Assembly (NCBI GenBank): GCA_907163375.1
Contig: CAJQUW010007919.1
Location: 62,001-126,000, forward strand
DNA length: 64,000 bases
Direction of reading: 5' to 3'
DNA from: Prostheceraeus crozeri
Taxonomy: Eukaryota; Platyhelminthes; Polycladida; Euryleptidae
Below are positions 1-12,961 of this stretch, in pieces (positions within the stretch are counted from its first letter, which is position 1; each line of letters begins with the position of its first letter). Position numbers and translations under genes: made by a program. The notes under the pieces were generated by a model, which saw only the letters and a program-made list of their open reading frames with translations, did not search any database and was not told the origin of the DNA.

Positions 1-424
1 TCAAGTGCCGGCAACTGTTTTTAGAAAATGCAATCTGCAAATAAAAACGGAGTATGTAGCCTACTACCGACTGCCTGTCAACCGTTCATGCGATGAAGAT
101 ATTCAGGAATGCTTGAATTTTTATGATAATATAAAGTAAGTATGTAAGTAACGTGTTTATTTCTCAAATAATGATAATCAGAAGTAACATATGCAAATAC
201 ACAAAAGATCATGACACAAGTCATATAATTGCAATATGAAGGAAAACATTTCACAATAAATTGCTCTGTAGGCGTGCAGTGTAGTTCACGAAGGATTGTT
301 TAGTCTTTATTGTTCGACAAAGGGGAATAATAGGGTATCCGGTATGCAGAAGCCTGTTGGGAATAATATCACTCAGAATATGACTGTCACTGCTCTCTAT
401 CTTTCGGTAGAGGTCAATACTCTG

Positions 425-762
425 TTAATTTCGACGTATGATCAGTTCATCACTTGCGCAACGACACTCCCGTATTCCATCACGATATATAATTTTATGA
501 GCTCGTATATCGATGCTTTTCAGCCTCTTTGTTAGCGATTTGTTGATGCCAGCAAAAATGGGACAAGCATATTCTACAATTGTGCGAATATATGCTGTAT
601 ATATCATGTGCAGTTCATCGGTATTCAAATGTAGCCACAACTTTCTCAAAGCATAAAAACGTCTATTAGCTATCTTCACAATATGGTCAATGTGGGAATC
701 CCAAGACAGATATTTATTGATTACAAAACCAAGAACAGTGACTTTATCGACACATTCAATTA
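425..762 (-). pseudogene. LINE reverse transcriptase C-terminal fragment
   Basis: On the minus strand the reading frame gives the thumb/C-terminal part of a non-LTR retrotransposon reverse transcriptase, with blocks such as KIANRRFYALRKLW, YTAYIRTIVEYACPIF and a closing RAHKIIY. It is homologous along its length to the fragment at 49300-49970, which has the same order of blocks, so both come from one CR1/Jockey-like LINE family. The open frame starts at 679, and the match continues up to about 760 without a good start codon. No catalytic YADD box, endonuclease or 3' tail is present. This is a dead 5'-truncated piece. Confidence 0.75.
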
Positions 763-785
763 ATTAATATTAATGCCGCACATGT

Positions 786-1880
786 AATTTTATTTTGATA
801 TTCAAAATCGCAATCTGCAAACACATGCATACATAATGTCATCTTGTCTACCGTTTATACGACACTATCTCCTCAATTAGTTCATAATGACATACGGGCC
901 GACAACTAACATGTGACCATAATAACTAGGCCTATGATGATATTGAAAGGTGCGAAGCATAATTTGTAATAAGTAAACACAAATTGATATGAGCAATGAG
1001 TTTGCGCTTTGATTGTTTTATATTTATCGTAAAGCATGAAAAATTATTGATTTTGCTGAGCTAAACCTATTGTAGGACTGCAACGCATGACTGATCTTTA
1101 TCAAAGCGTGCATGTAGCCTACAACGTGCAATCCATTGTGTAGCATCTATGCCTTTTGTGTGCTTGATCATTTTTCTTAAACGACTCGAAACATCAAATT
1201 GATAACATTTTCTACAAAAAATGTGGCAATTCTGAAAAAATTAATTGAATATTATAGGCAGAAGCTACAGGTTTTCAATTCAATGTATATAAAATGGAAA
1301 TAATGACCTATTTAAACAAGCTTCCTGGATGGATCCATCTCTCAGAAAATAGATTAAATTGCATAACTTGAGCAGATATCAGATAGCTCAATAGTTTGTT
1401 CGCATTGATAAAAATATTCTCCATCTAAACGTTTTGCAGTTCTGAAAGATAATTTTTATGACTTATAGCATGTTTAACAGTTTCAAAAACTTTTCCAATT
1501 ATTTGTCATCCAAATATTAATGCTATAGCACAAGTATAGCCCACTACATATCTAAATACTGAAGTGCTAAATGGGGTTTATGCGCTAATTAAGTTCTTTC
1601 ATGCTCATACATGTAGTTTCTAAGTTTTTTAGCATGCAGCTATTTTGTCTCAACATGCTCAGCCCATGTGTTTGTGATATTTTCAATGTAAGCAATCAGA
1701 AATTACGAATTTAGAAATATTATATTACCATTTCAACATATTCCCATTTGATTATCATTATTTTGACGACACCACAATCAACTTTTGATCGATTTTTCAA
1801 CGAGAAACTTCGTCGTGAAAACTGATATACATGAACATTCTCGTATTGAATTCAAAGTGAATAAGCCTTGGGCATGAGAC
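786..1880. other. no gene seen
   Basis: AT-rich sequence with no coding signal, no clear inverted repeats and no RNA gene that I can support. Confidence 0.5.
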
Positions 1881-1881
1881 A

Positions 1882-2009
1882 TCGTTTGTGTGATGGAAAA
1901 CCCAAGTAAAACGATATGTTTCTTGATAGCTATAATATTTGTATACAAAAAGATATTATAGCTATCAAGAAACACATCGTTTTACTTGGGTTTTCGATTA
2001 CACAAATGA
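1882..2009. repeat. near-perfect 56-bp-arm hairpin
   Basis: Positions 1882-1937 and 1954-2009 are reverse complements with only a few mismatches, separated by a 16-base loop. A short outer echo (GAATTCAAAG at about 1849 and 2009) is in direct orientation. This is typical of a foldback-type miniature element or a palindromic rearrangement. The unpaired short open frames across it are by-products of the symmetry. Confidence 0.85.
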
Positions 2010-2439
2010 ATTCAAAGTATTGGTAGGACTCCTAAATATGATAAGTCTGCTAGGAGGAACTAAGAGGAATTGAGATATTTTGTTGTTACCAGTAAATTAA
2101 ATTAACCCTTAACCCTTACTTTACCATGGAGTGTCTACACACCCCAAGACGTCGCATTTTTTGTGTATTTCTTTAACTGGATAAAGTCAGATGATGCCCT
2201 CCCAGTTTATCCTTGAGGTGAATATCACTAAAAAAGTTACAGTAATAAACTTTTTGAAGTATGAAGTCATTTCGCGGTGAAAATGTTTTTGAAAAAATGT
2301 AGCGTTGTTTACCATGGGGTGTATCACACCCCAAATATATTTTTGGTAACGAACAACAATGGAGGTTTATGATTGTTTTCTGAATGACCCTAAAAAACAA
2401 TTGGTGTATTCAATTTTCTACAGTCAACAACGTGGACAT

Positions 2440-3609
2440 TTTATGATAGCGTTTTCAGCACACACGGTCGTTTGACAAAAAACACATCTTTTTTTAGATT
2501 TTCTGTCACGTTCTCTTGGACAATGATCGCATCGCCTTTGTTTCGGTATCGGTTGGATGAAAGGCCTTCATTAGCAACCTTGCCGGCTCAAGTGCGTTGC
2601 CCTCTCAGCAACCAATAAGAGACTTTGACAATTTAAATAGAAACCGTTTTCGAACTTGTCCACTTCTTTGTTCATATTCTGGATGCATGTAAAGGAATAA
2701 AACCAGTGCGTTGTACGAGAAGATGTTCAGCAAATTCATGAACAAAGTCAGAGGCCAACGATTGCTTTTTCGAATGCAATTATAATTTCGCACCAGTTGG
2801 TCTAGTGTGTCCACACCGCACTTTCCTTTATTGTAATCAAGAATGATTTAAGGTTTTCTTGACTCAATCACTTGAAATGTCGATGTCGTGATGGTTGGTC
2901 GACAGAAGAATGTCTGCTTTATTTTTCTTCGGGACGTAGGAAGCAATTGTTGCTTTGTCTTGAAATCCGAATACACTGGTAAATTGCTGCCTAGTTGAAT
3001 CAGGCATCATTTCCGAAGGTAATTCGGTTTTATTACAACGAATGGTGCCCGTCATAGTCATTTGACGTCCAAGAAGATTTTTTGCAAGCTGCAAACTTGT
3101 AAAAAAATTGTCCATATAGATGTGACGGCCAGATCCTGTGTAGAAATCGTCAATTGAAGTACAACACGCTGACCTTGACCTCTTTCCGGAACATCACCAA
3201 CTCTTCCTACGTAATTAGGCTGTAAATTGAGACAATAATAGGTTTTTGAATCAGATAAAGCCCATGACTTTATTCCATAGCGGCCTGGCTTTAAAGGGAT
3301 GAACATTTTAAAAGGACAGCGCCCTCGGAAACTGACAAGCTGTTCGTCTACAGTCAATTCAGATCCAGGTGAATAGTTAGCTCGAAATTTAGTCACAATT
3401 TCTTCGAAAATACGGTGCAAGGGTGCAAATTTGTCTCGAAAATTTCTTTCACTCCGGCAATCAAATCGAAAATAACGTAGAAGTTGAGTGAATCGATTTC
3501 TTACCATTGAATATTGGCCTTCCCTCGGCCGTACTCCAGAGGTCAGCCATGTAATTTCAATCAAATGTACAGGAGAAATGAAAAATGCAGACAAGTTAGA
3601 CATAGACAA
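2440..3609 (-). pseudogene. piggyBac-type transposase remnant
   Basis: Three minus-strand frames carry the DDD catalytic core in order: LTVDEQLVSFRGRCPF (first Asp, about 3340), IYMDNFFTSLQLA (second Asp, about 3105) and CGVDTLDQLVRNYN (third Asp, about 2800). A C-terminal zinc-binding region follows, CDHCPRERDRKSKKRCVFC, read at about 2460-2525. The frame changes near 3150 and again between 2815 and 2870, and the acidic N-terminal domain is missing. The C-terminal cysteine motif closely resembles that of the transposase at 14192-15853. Inactive. Confidence 0.88.
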
Positions 3610-3633
3610 TAAATTGCTACGACTCTATGATAC

Positions 3634-3706
3634 GAGTCCATGACATAATGGTTAGAGCTACAGACCATGAAGTAGCATGACACATGGTCGAGTTCTGAGT
3701 CGACCT
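3634..3706 (+). repeat. possible tRNA-derived SINE head
   Basis: The stretch reads like a degraded tRNA: an A-box-like TAATGGTTAGAGC at about 3647 and a T-arm-like GGTCGAGTTCTGAGTCGACC near 3686-3705. The acceptor stem does not close, so it is not a functional tRNA. It lies in the non-coding part of the piggyBac element and may be a SINE fragment inserted there. Confidence 0.25.
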
Positions 3707-4429
3707 TCCTTTTTCCCTTATATCATTTCTAATCTAAAATCATATTTTCTCAATTACAAATGTAAGAGTCAGGCATGTGTATAGTTAGGATGCGTCTGTT
3801 TACCCTTCGAAAGATTAAATTTTCAGGATTAGAAAGATCTGCCGTTACATCAGTCGATTATCCTACATATATTCACTTAGTTTTTCAAGATAAATTAGAG
3901 TTTCCTGATACTTCGTACAGTAAATACCATTATAGTCAAGAATCCAATAAATTCATACTCACTTTTTCTTGCCATATCCACCGCTATATACAAACAAATT
4001 TTTCACAAATCGTTTTAGAAAGAGAACGTATGCAGGTGAAATAATGCCAGTCAGCAGGTGAAGGATTTTCCGAAACGGTGATTAAATTTAATTCAATTAA
4101 AACAAAAACTTGCGAAAACTGACTGCTTTATTCGTTCTCCTAGCACTATTTAACAGTGTTCGAAAAGCTTTTGGTATGAAAATATTGCTAAGATTGATTA
4201 AAAGCATTTGCAACAACCGATTGTGAATTGGTGTGAATCGCACCCCATGGTAAACCATGTTACTTTTTTTCTTAGTAAAGTAAGGGTTAAGTATGAGGCT
4301 AGTAGCTTTTAGTATTTTCAAAAATAAGAGCAGTAGTAATATAGCAGTAGTCAATAATAGAAATGTCTCTACGTGTTCATGGTCAATAAACCGAAATCCA
4401 TTACCAAACCTCTCCTTTGATTTTGTTTT

Positions 4430-5720
4430 AATAATAATAATAATAATAATGGAATGCTTTATTCATCATACAAAAGCGGTATGACTAATACAAGAATTGT
4501 TTAGTACTGACACTGACAAAATCAACGTGTCAAAGTTACGAACGTGACGAAAATCGAACAAATGAGTTTTAATACAAGGATGAGTTCCGACGTAAAGGAA
4601 GAAGGGCACGGGAATGTTTGATATCATGCTTAGAGTCACGCAAAACAAAAAATTGGGACAACGGATGACAGTCTTTATACAAATACTTTTAATGATCTTC
4701 ACACAGCATCTGTCAAGGAGATAACGAAGTGAATTATGGTGGGTCAAATTGGCCCACCGACAAGCCGTTTTGTACTTTTGTACAGTATCTCCAGTTTCTT
4801 GAAGTCCTTCCTATTTAAATCGCACATAATAGGCCAACAGTATACAATATGATAAAAAACGATGCCGAAGAATGCTTGCATGATAACGTCATTACAATTA
4901 CCATTTAATTTCTTAACATACGACATGGCCAGACAGCATTTTGCATACAGAGACGAAAATTGCTCGCTCCAACGCAAGTTATTCGAAAAAATCACTCCAA
5001 GAATTTTCACAGATGTAACTACTTCGATTGGCACACCATTGATAAAAATGTCTGGATAGGACGCATTACAAGATTTCCGTGATAAAAACATAACTTTAGT
5101 TTTGCAGACATTGATAGCAAGCCTTTTCTTGCAGACCCAGTCAGACAGCGAATCAACAATAGGCTGGAGTTTACAGTTTTTGATGTCATCAAATTTATGA
5201 ATGAGACTGATGTCATCAGCATACATCACACATTTTTGTTTCATTAAAGTTAGGGTTGTCATCCAGGAATAAAATAAACAGAAGGGGTCCTAAAATTGAT
5301 CCTTGAGGAACGCCACTACTGATATCGTTAAAGGGGGGGTCACAAGATGGGATGCGGACTCTCAGTTGACGATTTTGTAGGAAGCTTTTGATCATGCTGA
5401 CAACGTGGGGGGGATCAATCAAAAAGTTAGTAGAAGCTGGTGGTGATTGACAGTGTCGAACTCCTTATATAAGTTTATCTCTTAGAAGGCGTTCAAGTAT
5501 TTTGCTGAGGAAAGGTAGTAGAGAGATCAGTCTGAATTCGGAACTGTCCTTTTTATGTATTGGCACGCTTCCATGCAAGCGGGAAGGAAGCAGTTTTTAG
5601 GCACATATTATAGATAAGGCAAAGGGAGTAAGACAAGAACTCAGCAAAACTTCTAATAAAAAACCCAGGTAAGTCGTCATGACCGGAAGAGTTAGAGTAT
5701 TCCAGAGATTTTCGATATTT
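4430..5720 (-). mobile_element. LINE 3' half with (ATT)n tail
   Basis: Non-LTR retrotransposon on the minus strand. At the start of the fragment, about 5690-5650, the frame reads SSGHDDLPGFFIRSF. SGVPQGSILGPLLFILF follows at about 5265-5330 and the catalytic YADD at 5212-5223. The domain continues to 4744. The 3' end is a run of ATT units at 4432-4450 preceded by an AATAAAGCATTCC stretch, as in LINEs that end in a short simple repeat. There are at least two frame breaks (near 5230 in a T-run and between 5430 and 5560) plus stops. No endonuclease remains, so it is 5'-truncated and dead. Probably CR1/Jockey-like. Confidence 0.85.
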
Positions 5721-5729
5721 CCAAATACA

Positions 5730-6880
5730 TATGTACCCAGACTTGCAGTTAAATGCTGAAACTAAGTTGACAAAATAAATTTAGAAAGATTTAAAAGCTT
5801 ACCCTTTTTCTGCAGTTTGATCTAAGAGATGCATTTTTAATTCTGATGCGTAAATCAAAGGAACTTGATTGAGTGGAAGAAATCAGTGACTACATACGAG
5901 TGTTCATTTTCGAAATGTGCTCCACGTATTGTGCATGATAACTGAGAAAGATGATGAAAAAACGTAGACGATCACAAAACCGACGATGAATAAATAAAGG
6001 TGTGTAAGCAGACTTATCCTCTTTGATGCGCTGACTTTTGTAATATTAGGCAATTAACGTAAACACGAGATCGATTGACCACGAGAACGAAGAGTGCACA
6101 AGCTACTGCGCCTTGCGCAGCTTTCTGTCCCACGAGATGGGCGGACAATAATTATTAAAGAGGGACGCTGAGTCACGGGCATCAACAGTTCGCAGCGTGA
6201 CAATATTATCGACCGCTGTTCTTCACTCATGGCTGGCAAGTGCGGCCGGACCAGGCTGTCAACAATGCGACCGAACTTCCTCAGCTGCGTGCGCGTGGCG
6301 AATTTCCTTCATATAGCGACGGAAAGTTATAGAAGCGAGATACGATTACGCAGACTGACCGAGATACTTAGGCAATTGTTTGGTTCAGTTACCTTTGATT
6401 TAATATCATTAGTTTTGCAATTTACTAGCTAAGTAATTTAGCGAACACACGAGCAAATTGATCAAAGTCGACTTGCTGAAGGGACATGGTGGGGAACTTA
6501 GAGACTTCAATAGATGCTTTAATTTGAGAAGCAAAATGTGTACCAACAGAACTGCTTAGGCTCCCTTGATATTGAAAATATTTGTCATGTGTAGGCCTAA
6601 TATTGATGACCTGATCCGCTCGTCAGTATTGACTGATGTTGTTGCTATTGTAGCTACAGTGTACATGTAGTGAATGTGAAAGATGATGAAAAATGAGTAG
6701 AAGAAAAAAGAAAAAGAAAAGGGGAACCAGTGAGTGAGAAGAGAGAGAGAGAGTAGTGATGAAGTCACCTGAATATTTATTTTATACACATCATTTCATC
6801 AATTATAAAGGCCATATATAAGATACTCGAAATAATAGTAGACATGCATATTTCATATGTCGTATAGGCCCTACATGTTT
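5730..6880. other. no assignable gene; one GC-richer patch
   Basis: The patch at 6050-6370 is clearly richer in G+C than its surroundings and has open frames on both strands (minus 6054-6239, plus 6229-6432). I recognise no domain in either. A (GA)n microsatellite lies at about 6739-6755. The patch may be a piece of an unrecognised repeat. Confidence 0.4.
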
Positions 6881-6890
6881 CATATGTCGA

Positions 6891-7240
6891 TATCCATGGA
6901 TCATTGATGTTTTATCCATGAACGATTCTTTGAGTAATTTAAATGCATTTGTCACTTCTTACAGCATCAATATTATTAGTAAAGTCGGTATCTAACTCAA
7001 ATGGACAATTCTTCTCTACAGGAAACGCACTTTTAGTTATGTATTTTATCCACGTACATGGATCATCGATGTTTTTACCATGTACAATTTCAAGTTACTA
7101 TTCATAGTAATTTTTATATTCATTTCCCACTCTTTACAATGCTAAATATTATTAATATAGTTACATCTACACCAAAAAAGACCATTTTACTTAATAAGGA
7201 ACGATATTTCTTGATAGGATTTATCCGTGGATGTTTTATC
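6891..7240. repeat. diverged tandem repeat, period about 165 bp
   Basis: Three starts share a common block: CATGGATCATTGATGTTTTATCCA at about 6894, a matching CATGGATCATCGATG block at about 7056 and CCGTGGATGTTTTATCC at about 7226. Two full diverged units and a partial third are present. No coding sense. Confidence 0.5.
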
Positions 7241-7254
7241 CAAAAACGGGCATC

Positions 7255-8190
7255 TACGGAGGGCAGGTGTTGCATCGACTTCAAGGAAGGCACTCTGGGC
7301 TACCCAATCACACAACCCAGTATTTTATGACTTGAATGCGTTTCAGGCAGACTCAGGTTTAGCATATGCCTTTATCTTTTAACTTTGAATTGATAATTAC
7401 TCCATGTTCGTCGTACAACAACCATGTCTGGTAGCGTATGAATGAATACATGCAAATCGAGTGAGAAGAAATCACTTTGTTGTCAATTTTAGGCTATATT
7501 TGTTTTGTCAATAGAGGCATGAGGTTGCCCGTATCTAAATATCAAAGCTGTTTATTTAAATAACACGCAAAAAGAAAATAATATTTACTCCGCTTCCTTT
7601 GTCAGTCAAAAAATTGAACTGATGTTTCGGATTTTGATGATTTCTCAGCTTTCTTGCCTAAGCCTACTCGCGTCTTACATATATGCATGTAATGCCTGTT
7701 CTGTATACAGGGTATTCAAATTGATGATAATAATGATAAATGATATTTTACTAGGTGATAATGATGATAAATGATAGGTATTTACAACAAATGTCGTCGA
7801 AAACTGCAAATGTGAAGTAATAAAAAAATCCTCACTGAAGTTTTCATTCACTGGTAGTGCATGATCGCATTCCAGTCAGATTAATCGCTGATTGGAGTGA
7901 CAACCACTCAGAACTGTATAGTTGTCAATTGACAGCATCTGAAAAAAATACATACGAATATATTAGGCCTACATAATATGTATGTTTAAAGGCTAGCCAT
8001 GCATTATGAAAATTGCCATCAAAATTGTAAACTCTTTCCGATTTCGCACATTCAAAATGAAATGAATATTGAAAATTAACTTACGAAGACTAATGAATAT
8101 TCAACAACAGAACATAGGATTGTGTAACCCAAAGTGCACTCCTTGAAGTCGATGAAACACCTGCCTTAAACTCGTGAAGGCGTCTCTGCA
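7255..8190. repeat. inverted repeat pair, arms about 70 bp
   Basis: The block at 7255-7325 (GGCAGGTGTTGCATCGACTT and following) reappears inverted at 8120-8185 with about 80-85% match. Roughly 800 bp of unrelated sequence lies between. It may be the ends of an old non-autonomous transposon or two inverted copies of one repeat. I could not find a clean target duplication. Confidence 0.5.
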
Positions 8191-8980
8191 CAAAACGTTG
8201 CCAAAAAAAGAGAGGAACTATCGAAAGAATAAGAAAACACATATGTGAAAATATAGTAATTTTACAGGTATAATTTTACTATAGATATGTTTCAAAATGC
8301 CATTTCGAATATTGAAACATACGTGATAATTTAGGCAGGCCTACAATCACTCTCGCTTGACAATGACACAGCAATGAAGTCGAAAGTATTTGTGTAGATA
8401 ATATCTTTTCATTTCATTTCATCACTTTAACTTTTGTAAATGGCTCCGTGTTCAGAAGAAAAGGAAGTAAGAGGTATTGAGGAATGTTATAACTAGACTT
8501 AGTAAGTACGCAATAATCTCTATGAGTGCACCAATTAAACTATATGACATGTACCGATTCACCGCCTGTATTACACGTTACCTGGATACAATTTCAAACA
8601 CATGGTTTCTTAGAAACCATTGTAAACTTCAACTTAAATGCATTTCCTTCTTTGAAGATCCTTTAGCAGTATGATACAAGCCACATGATACAAGAAAAGA
8701 GTTTTTATGAGTAATTCACATTGAGTAAATATATTAGGTAGAGTAGCAATTGAGCATTTATTAAATCCCCATTGTGTAAACAGTTTCGATTTCATTAAAT
8801 GAACATGAGTCGAGACCAGGCACCACCTGTGAGATATGCAAATTATTACACTTTTGGAGAAATGTATAAGAATTTGACTGATCATGACAGTAATGCCGAA
8901 TGAATGATAGTATTTTACAGATCCTCCGTGTCATGACAGCCTTGGAGATGTCGGTGAGGTAATAAAAAATTAATGAGATA

Positions 8981-9752
8981 CCCTGTGGGAACGAATCTTG
9001 CGAAAAACTGGCGGATGTCAGCTACATATCATCATGCAATAGTTCAGAAATAATTTTTAGCATATTCGCTGGCGACAATTCGCGAATTCGCGCTCTGTAT
9101 GCCACCTTTTACTTTTGACTTTCTCTCTTATTTTCTTTAGTAATCCGCCTCTACAGCCGAGGCTCTATTTTCTCCCTCACCTCCTCACCATCACCCACCT
9201 TTGGCTAATCTATCTAAGAAATAAGTGCAGACTGACATTATTTGATAATGATAAGAATATAGAGAGAATCCGTTTATATCAATTTTCATAACATCTCTTG
9301 ACATTCAATAATTTACAACAATGACAAATATTTGAATAATATAATAATATTTACTGCGACATTTATGGAAGATAAATACTTTTTTAGTTTAAGCCTTCGT
9401 GAATTAAAAAAGATCCCTTTTTATCAGATCAGACTGAGTATACAATATATTTTCATGTAAAGGTAATATACGAACATTACTACTTACCACTAATTAGTTG
9501 CTACAATATCCACGATTTCGCCGGTTGGCGAAAAATCAGCTCGCATTAGTAAACAAATATATACCAACTAATTATAGCAACTTTTTCGCCAACGTTGTCG
9601 TTCTTTAATTTTACACATGTTTTTGGATAGATGATGACCATTTTCACATGCGGAGATAGTTTTTACACGAAAATGAACCTTTAAAAATTATCCACAAAAT
9701 CGCTACCTCGCCAGATAATCTGTTGATATTAGCAAGATGCGTTCCCACATGG
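8981..9752. mobile_element. TA-flanked non-autonomous DNA transposon, copy 1
   Basis: Terminal inverted repeats start CCCTGTGGGAACGAATCTTG (left) and CCATGTGGGAACGCATCTTG (right, read inward), flanked by TA at 8979-8980 and 9753-9754. Length is 772 bp. There is no transposase frame. A second copy in opposite orientation lies at 50641-51410 and matches along its whole length, including the (A/G)-rich and CTCACCTCCTCACCATCACC blocks. Confidence 0.88.
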
Positions 9753-10143
9753 TAGTGAAGTTCTCACAAAGTCATGACTCTTTCGACTGAAAATGTCATA
9801 TTGTCACTTTTCTATGAAAATGATCATGTTTGGAATCTTGGGGAGTACGAACATGTAAGTTTTATTCAAATTAGCTCAATAGTTCTTTTTCAAACTTCTT
9901 CAACATTTTTGTCATTGCCGCTTAAGTACACAAACATGAAAGGTAAGAAGCAATCTGCGGTCAGCATGATAGAACAAAGAAATGCCTTCTTTATTTATTT
10001 TGTTTTGACCCGTAGTTCACCTTACATGGTGCTTGTGTACTTTAGCGGTAATAACAGAAAATGTTGAATAAGTTTGAAAAGAAACTATTGAACTAATTTG
10101 AATAAAACTTGCATCAAAAACTTAAAACAGCCTTTTCTTCCAC

Positions 10144-10772
10144 TGAATTTTAGCAAGGAAAATAAAACTAAACTCATTCTAATAAATTTTATCTTGAGCG
10201 CTTTCGATGACTCTGGTCATAAGAAACGTCGTTTATATAAGATGTCTTGGCATCGTATCAAGGAGCACTATCCTAAGTGGGCAGCATCAAGATCTACAAT
10301 GTAGAGTGCCAAAAGATCAAAGCAGCTCAATATGTAAGCATCTCTGGGATTACAATCTATTTGCCGGACGCAAGATTGAGTCATATTTTTCTGTTGCTGC
10401 GTATTGCAGAAATGTGCCCCATGTTAAGATCACTGAGGCCATTTTGTTGAAGCAGTTCAGGCCATCGGTCTGTGTTATGAAATAATATGTAAGTGACCTG
10501 CTGCTGCCATGGTCTTAGCCCTTTCTGCTTTCATCTTATCTATGTTAATTTCCGATAGTCTAGTGTCTCGACTTTAATATGTACCTATGCATAATTTTTT
10601 ACTTAATCTCTTTTTATAGCTATGTACTGTAATTTGAATGTTTATAACTTTCAGTGCAAGATTGTTTAGAATCCTCATATAAATGACGTATCTGACGACT
10701 AGAGTCATCGAAAGCGCTCAAGATAAAATTTATTAGAATGAGTTTAGTTTCATTTTCCTTGCTAAAATTCAG
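10144..10772. repeat. inverted repeat, 98-bp arms
   Basis: Positions 10144-10242 and 10676-10772 are about 90% identical in inverse orientation, sharing GAATTTTAGCAAGGAAAAT and TCTTGAGCGCTTTCGATGAC. The 434-bp spacer has short open frames but no recognisable protein. No target duplication is clear. Confidence 0.65.
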
Positions 10773-11234
10773 TAAAACTTGCATATTCGTGCTCCCCACA
10801 TCGAAGGGATTCTGATGATACCAATATGAATATTTTTGATGAAAAAATGAGAGCATAATATTTTCAGCAAAAGAGTCATGATAACTTTTTTGATGACAGT
10901 TTTGCGATAACTTCGCGATCTCATTAATTTTTCATTGCCACCGATTTTGATGACCAGTATATCAAAAGAGAGCTCAGAAAATGATCATTCTCCCCATGCT
11001 TGATTCATGGCCATGCTAACATGCTTTCTTATTGAAACATTGCGGTGTGCAAATTGAGCGGCTTTCAAATTTTGAGCACTCCAGCAAATACATTAACAGC
11101 CGATAGAATCCTCCAATAATGTATGACATGTTGTTGCACGACACGATTGGAAGGCATAAGAATCGATTGGGTTTCAACTTAACTTGGGTGGTCCGTTTTT
11201 CATGATCAGCTCTGTGACTGTAAAAAGGAAATCC

Positions 11235-11780
11235 ACCGTCGATCACCTGTTTATTGTTAGGCAATTTTTGGAGAAATACTTGGAATGCAATTACGACAGC
11301 TGACATCTAATCGTCGATTTCAAGAAAGAATACGATAGTATACACAGACCAACCTTATGGAGCGTAACAAGAAATTCGAAGAAATTTGTCAGATTGTCAA
11401 AATTGTGCTGAAGCAAGCAACTGTTGTATGAGAGTTGAAGGCCAAGTCACAGACGCTTTTGTGTTCTCCTCCGACTTGAAACAGTGATGCCCTCCGGCTC
11501 CAATATTGATCAATTTCGGCTGAAGTGGGTGATGAGACAAGTGAGAATTTCGGGTGGATTGAATCTAGAAAGACTTGAATTGTGACTGTTTGGCATATGT
11601 GGATGATGATGATTTAATAATGGCTGAGAGTAGGGAGCGGCTGGAGCGAGTAGAGGATACGGTGGCGGCAAAAACTAAAAATAAATAGGTGGGACTGGAC
11701 TGGATGGTTGCGGCGCAGAATCTAGTCAAATGGAACTGCAATTGCTAATGCTCTGCATGGTCTGAGACCTCCGGACGGAT
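11235..11780 (+). pseudogene. LINE reverse transcriptase fragment
   Basis: Plus-strand frames give a decayed reverse-transcriptase palm: VRQFLEKYLECNYDS, then VDFKKEYDSIHRPTLW (catalytic Asp block), then FVRLSKLC, and on another frame traces of a YADD-like block followed by AESRERLERVED. Several stops and frame changes occur, so no long open frame survives. The block order matches the craniofacial-type/RTE-like LINE reverse transcriptases rather than the CR1-like pieces elsewhere here. Confidence 0.65.
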
Positions 11781-12398
11781 AATATATTTGCAGAAAGCGA
11801 CAACTCAAAGACGTGCTTAATTTGATTTAGAGTAAGTAGTTCTAAAATAAGAAATACGAAGTAGATATAAACTTACTTGTAAGGAAATGAAAACTAGCTT
11901 ATCCTAAGAACTTTCAACAACTCTACTCATAGTAAGATAACGTCATTAAGCAAAGGATGCTAAATACTCTTGCTTCAAAAGCTAAAAACATTCAATTCAT
12001 ATAGGGGGCTGGCTATGAAAAGAGATTGAGTGAAAATACTGAAATCGAGACATGTAAAACTGGAAATTAGCATATATAAGATAAATGAGTTGATTTTTGT
12101 TTTCTCTTATTCAATTCAATAGAAAGAGTGTCTGTTTTAAATTCACAAAGAAAGTACTCGTGTGGCGTGTCAAGTGCTTCTTGATTGATTCAAAATGAAA
12201 TGACTTAAGTATCAAAGATTGCATACTACACCTGACTTTCACTACCAGCATTTCAGATTTGCATTAAGCAAGTTAGTGAAGTTTCGACGGGCATTCATTA
12301 AATACGGCTCGCATCACTTTAAACATACTACTGGCAAGTCGCCTAAGTTAGTGCACCGTGATAATTAAAATTTGACGCTTTTTGCCAACACATTGAAA

Positions 12399-12567
12399 AT
12401 AGAATAATTGAATATTGAGTTGCATTTTCAGTTGAAAAATGGAAACAGACCTGAATAGCTGCTATTTAATCCAATGTCAGGAATCATCATTGGGTGTAGT
12501 TTACATCTCAGGTCTGTTTCCATTTATCCAACTGAGAATGCAATTCAATATTTGATTATTCTATTTA
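12399..12567. repeat. foldback element, arms about 56 bp
   Basis: The left arm at 12399-12454 and the right arm at 12507-12567 are inverted near-copies sharing GGAAACAGACCTGA / TCAGGTCTGTTTCC, with about 52 bases between. A non-coding miniature inverted-repeat element. Confidence 0.8.
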
Positions 12568-12961
12568 TATCAGCATTTCAGTCTACTAATTTATAGCAAT
12601 CTCCTTTTCATAATTTGCATTTTGCAATTAAAGAACTCACAGTCTTACACACAACCCAAATGAAGATAATGACTGGAACAGTCCTATAATATTAGATTAA
12701 TTGATATTTTTGGGTAGGTTATATTGGAATGTCAATTAAATCTAATTAAATGATATGTGAGCGAAGTGTTCGACTACTCATCGCTTCATCGGTTTCTCTG
12801 TTCTTGTTCAATTATGCATGTGTACTAGTATGGACCTAACATGAAACTATGCTGTAGAGTCAAATTGATCCATGCAAATACTTACTACACCTTTCATATT
12901 TTTCAGGAGCCTATTCACATTGGTGGATCGTCCAACTTCCCGAAATCTTCGGTATCGATTG

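Larger units (their letters stand above)
2113..4286 (-). mobile_element. piggyBac-type DNA transposon, decayed
   Basis: A perfect 12-bp terminal inverted repeat, CCCTTACTTTAC at 2113-2124 and its complement at 4275-4286, is flanked by TTAA at 2109-2112 and 4287-4290, the target duplication of piggyBac elements. A GGGGTGT/ACACCCC palindrome lies inside the left end at 2316-2332, with weaker forms at about 2130 and 4230. The body encodes a broken transposase on the minus strand. The right 650 bp (3620-4270) is non-coding and contains a tRNA-like stretch. The element is 2174 bp, against about 2.5 kb for intact relatives, and lacks the N-terminal third of the gene. Confidence 0.92.
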
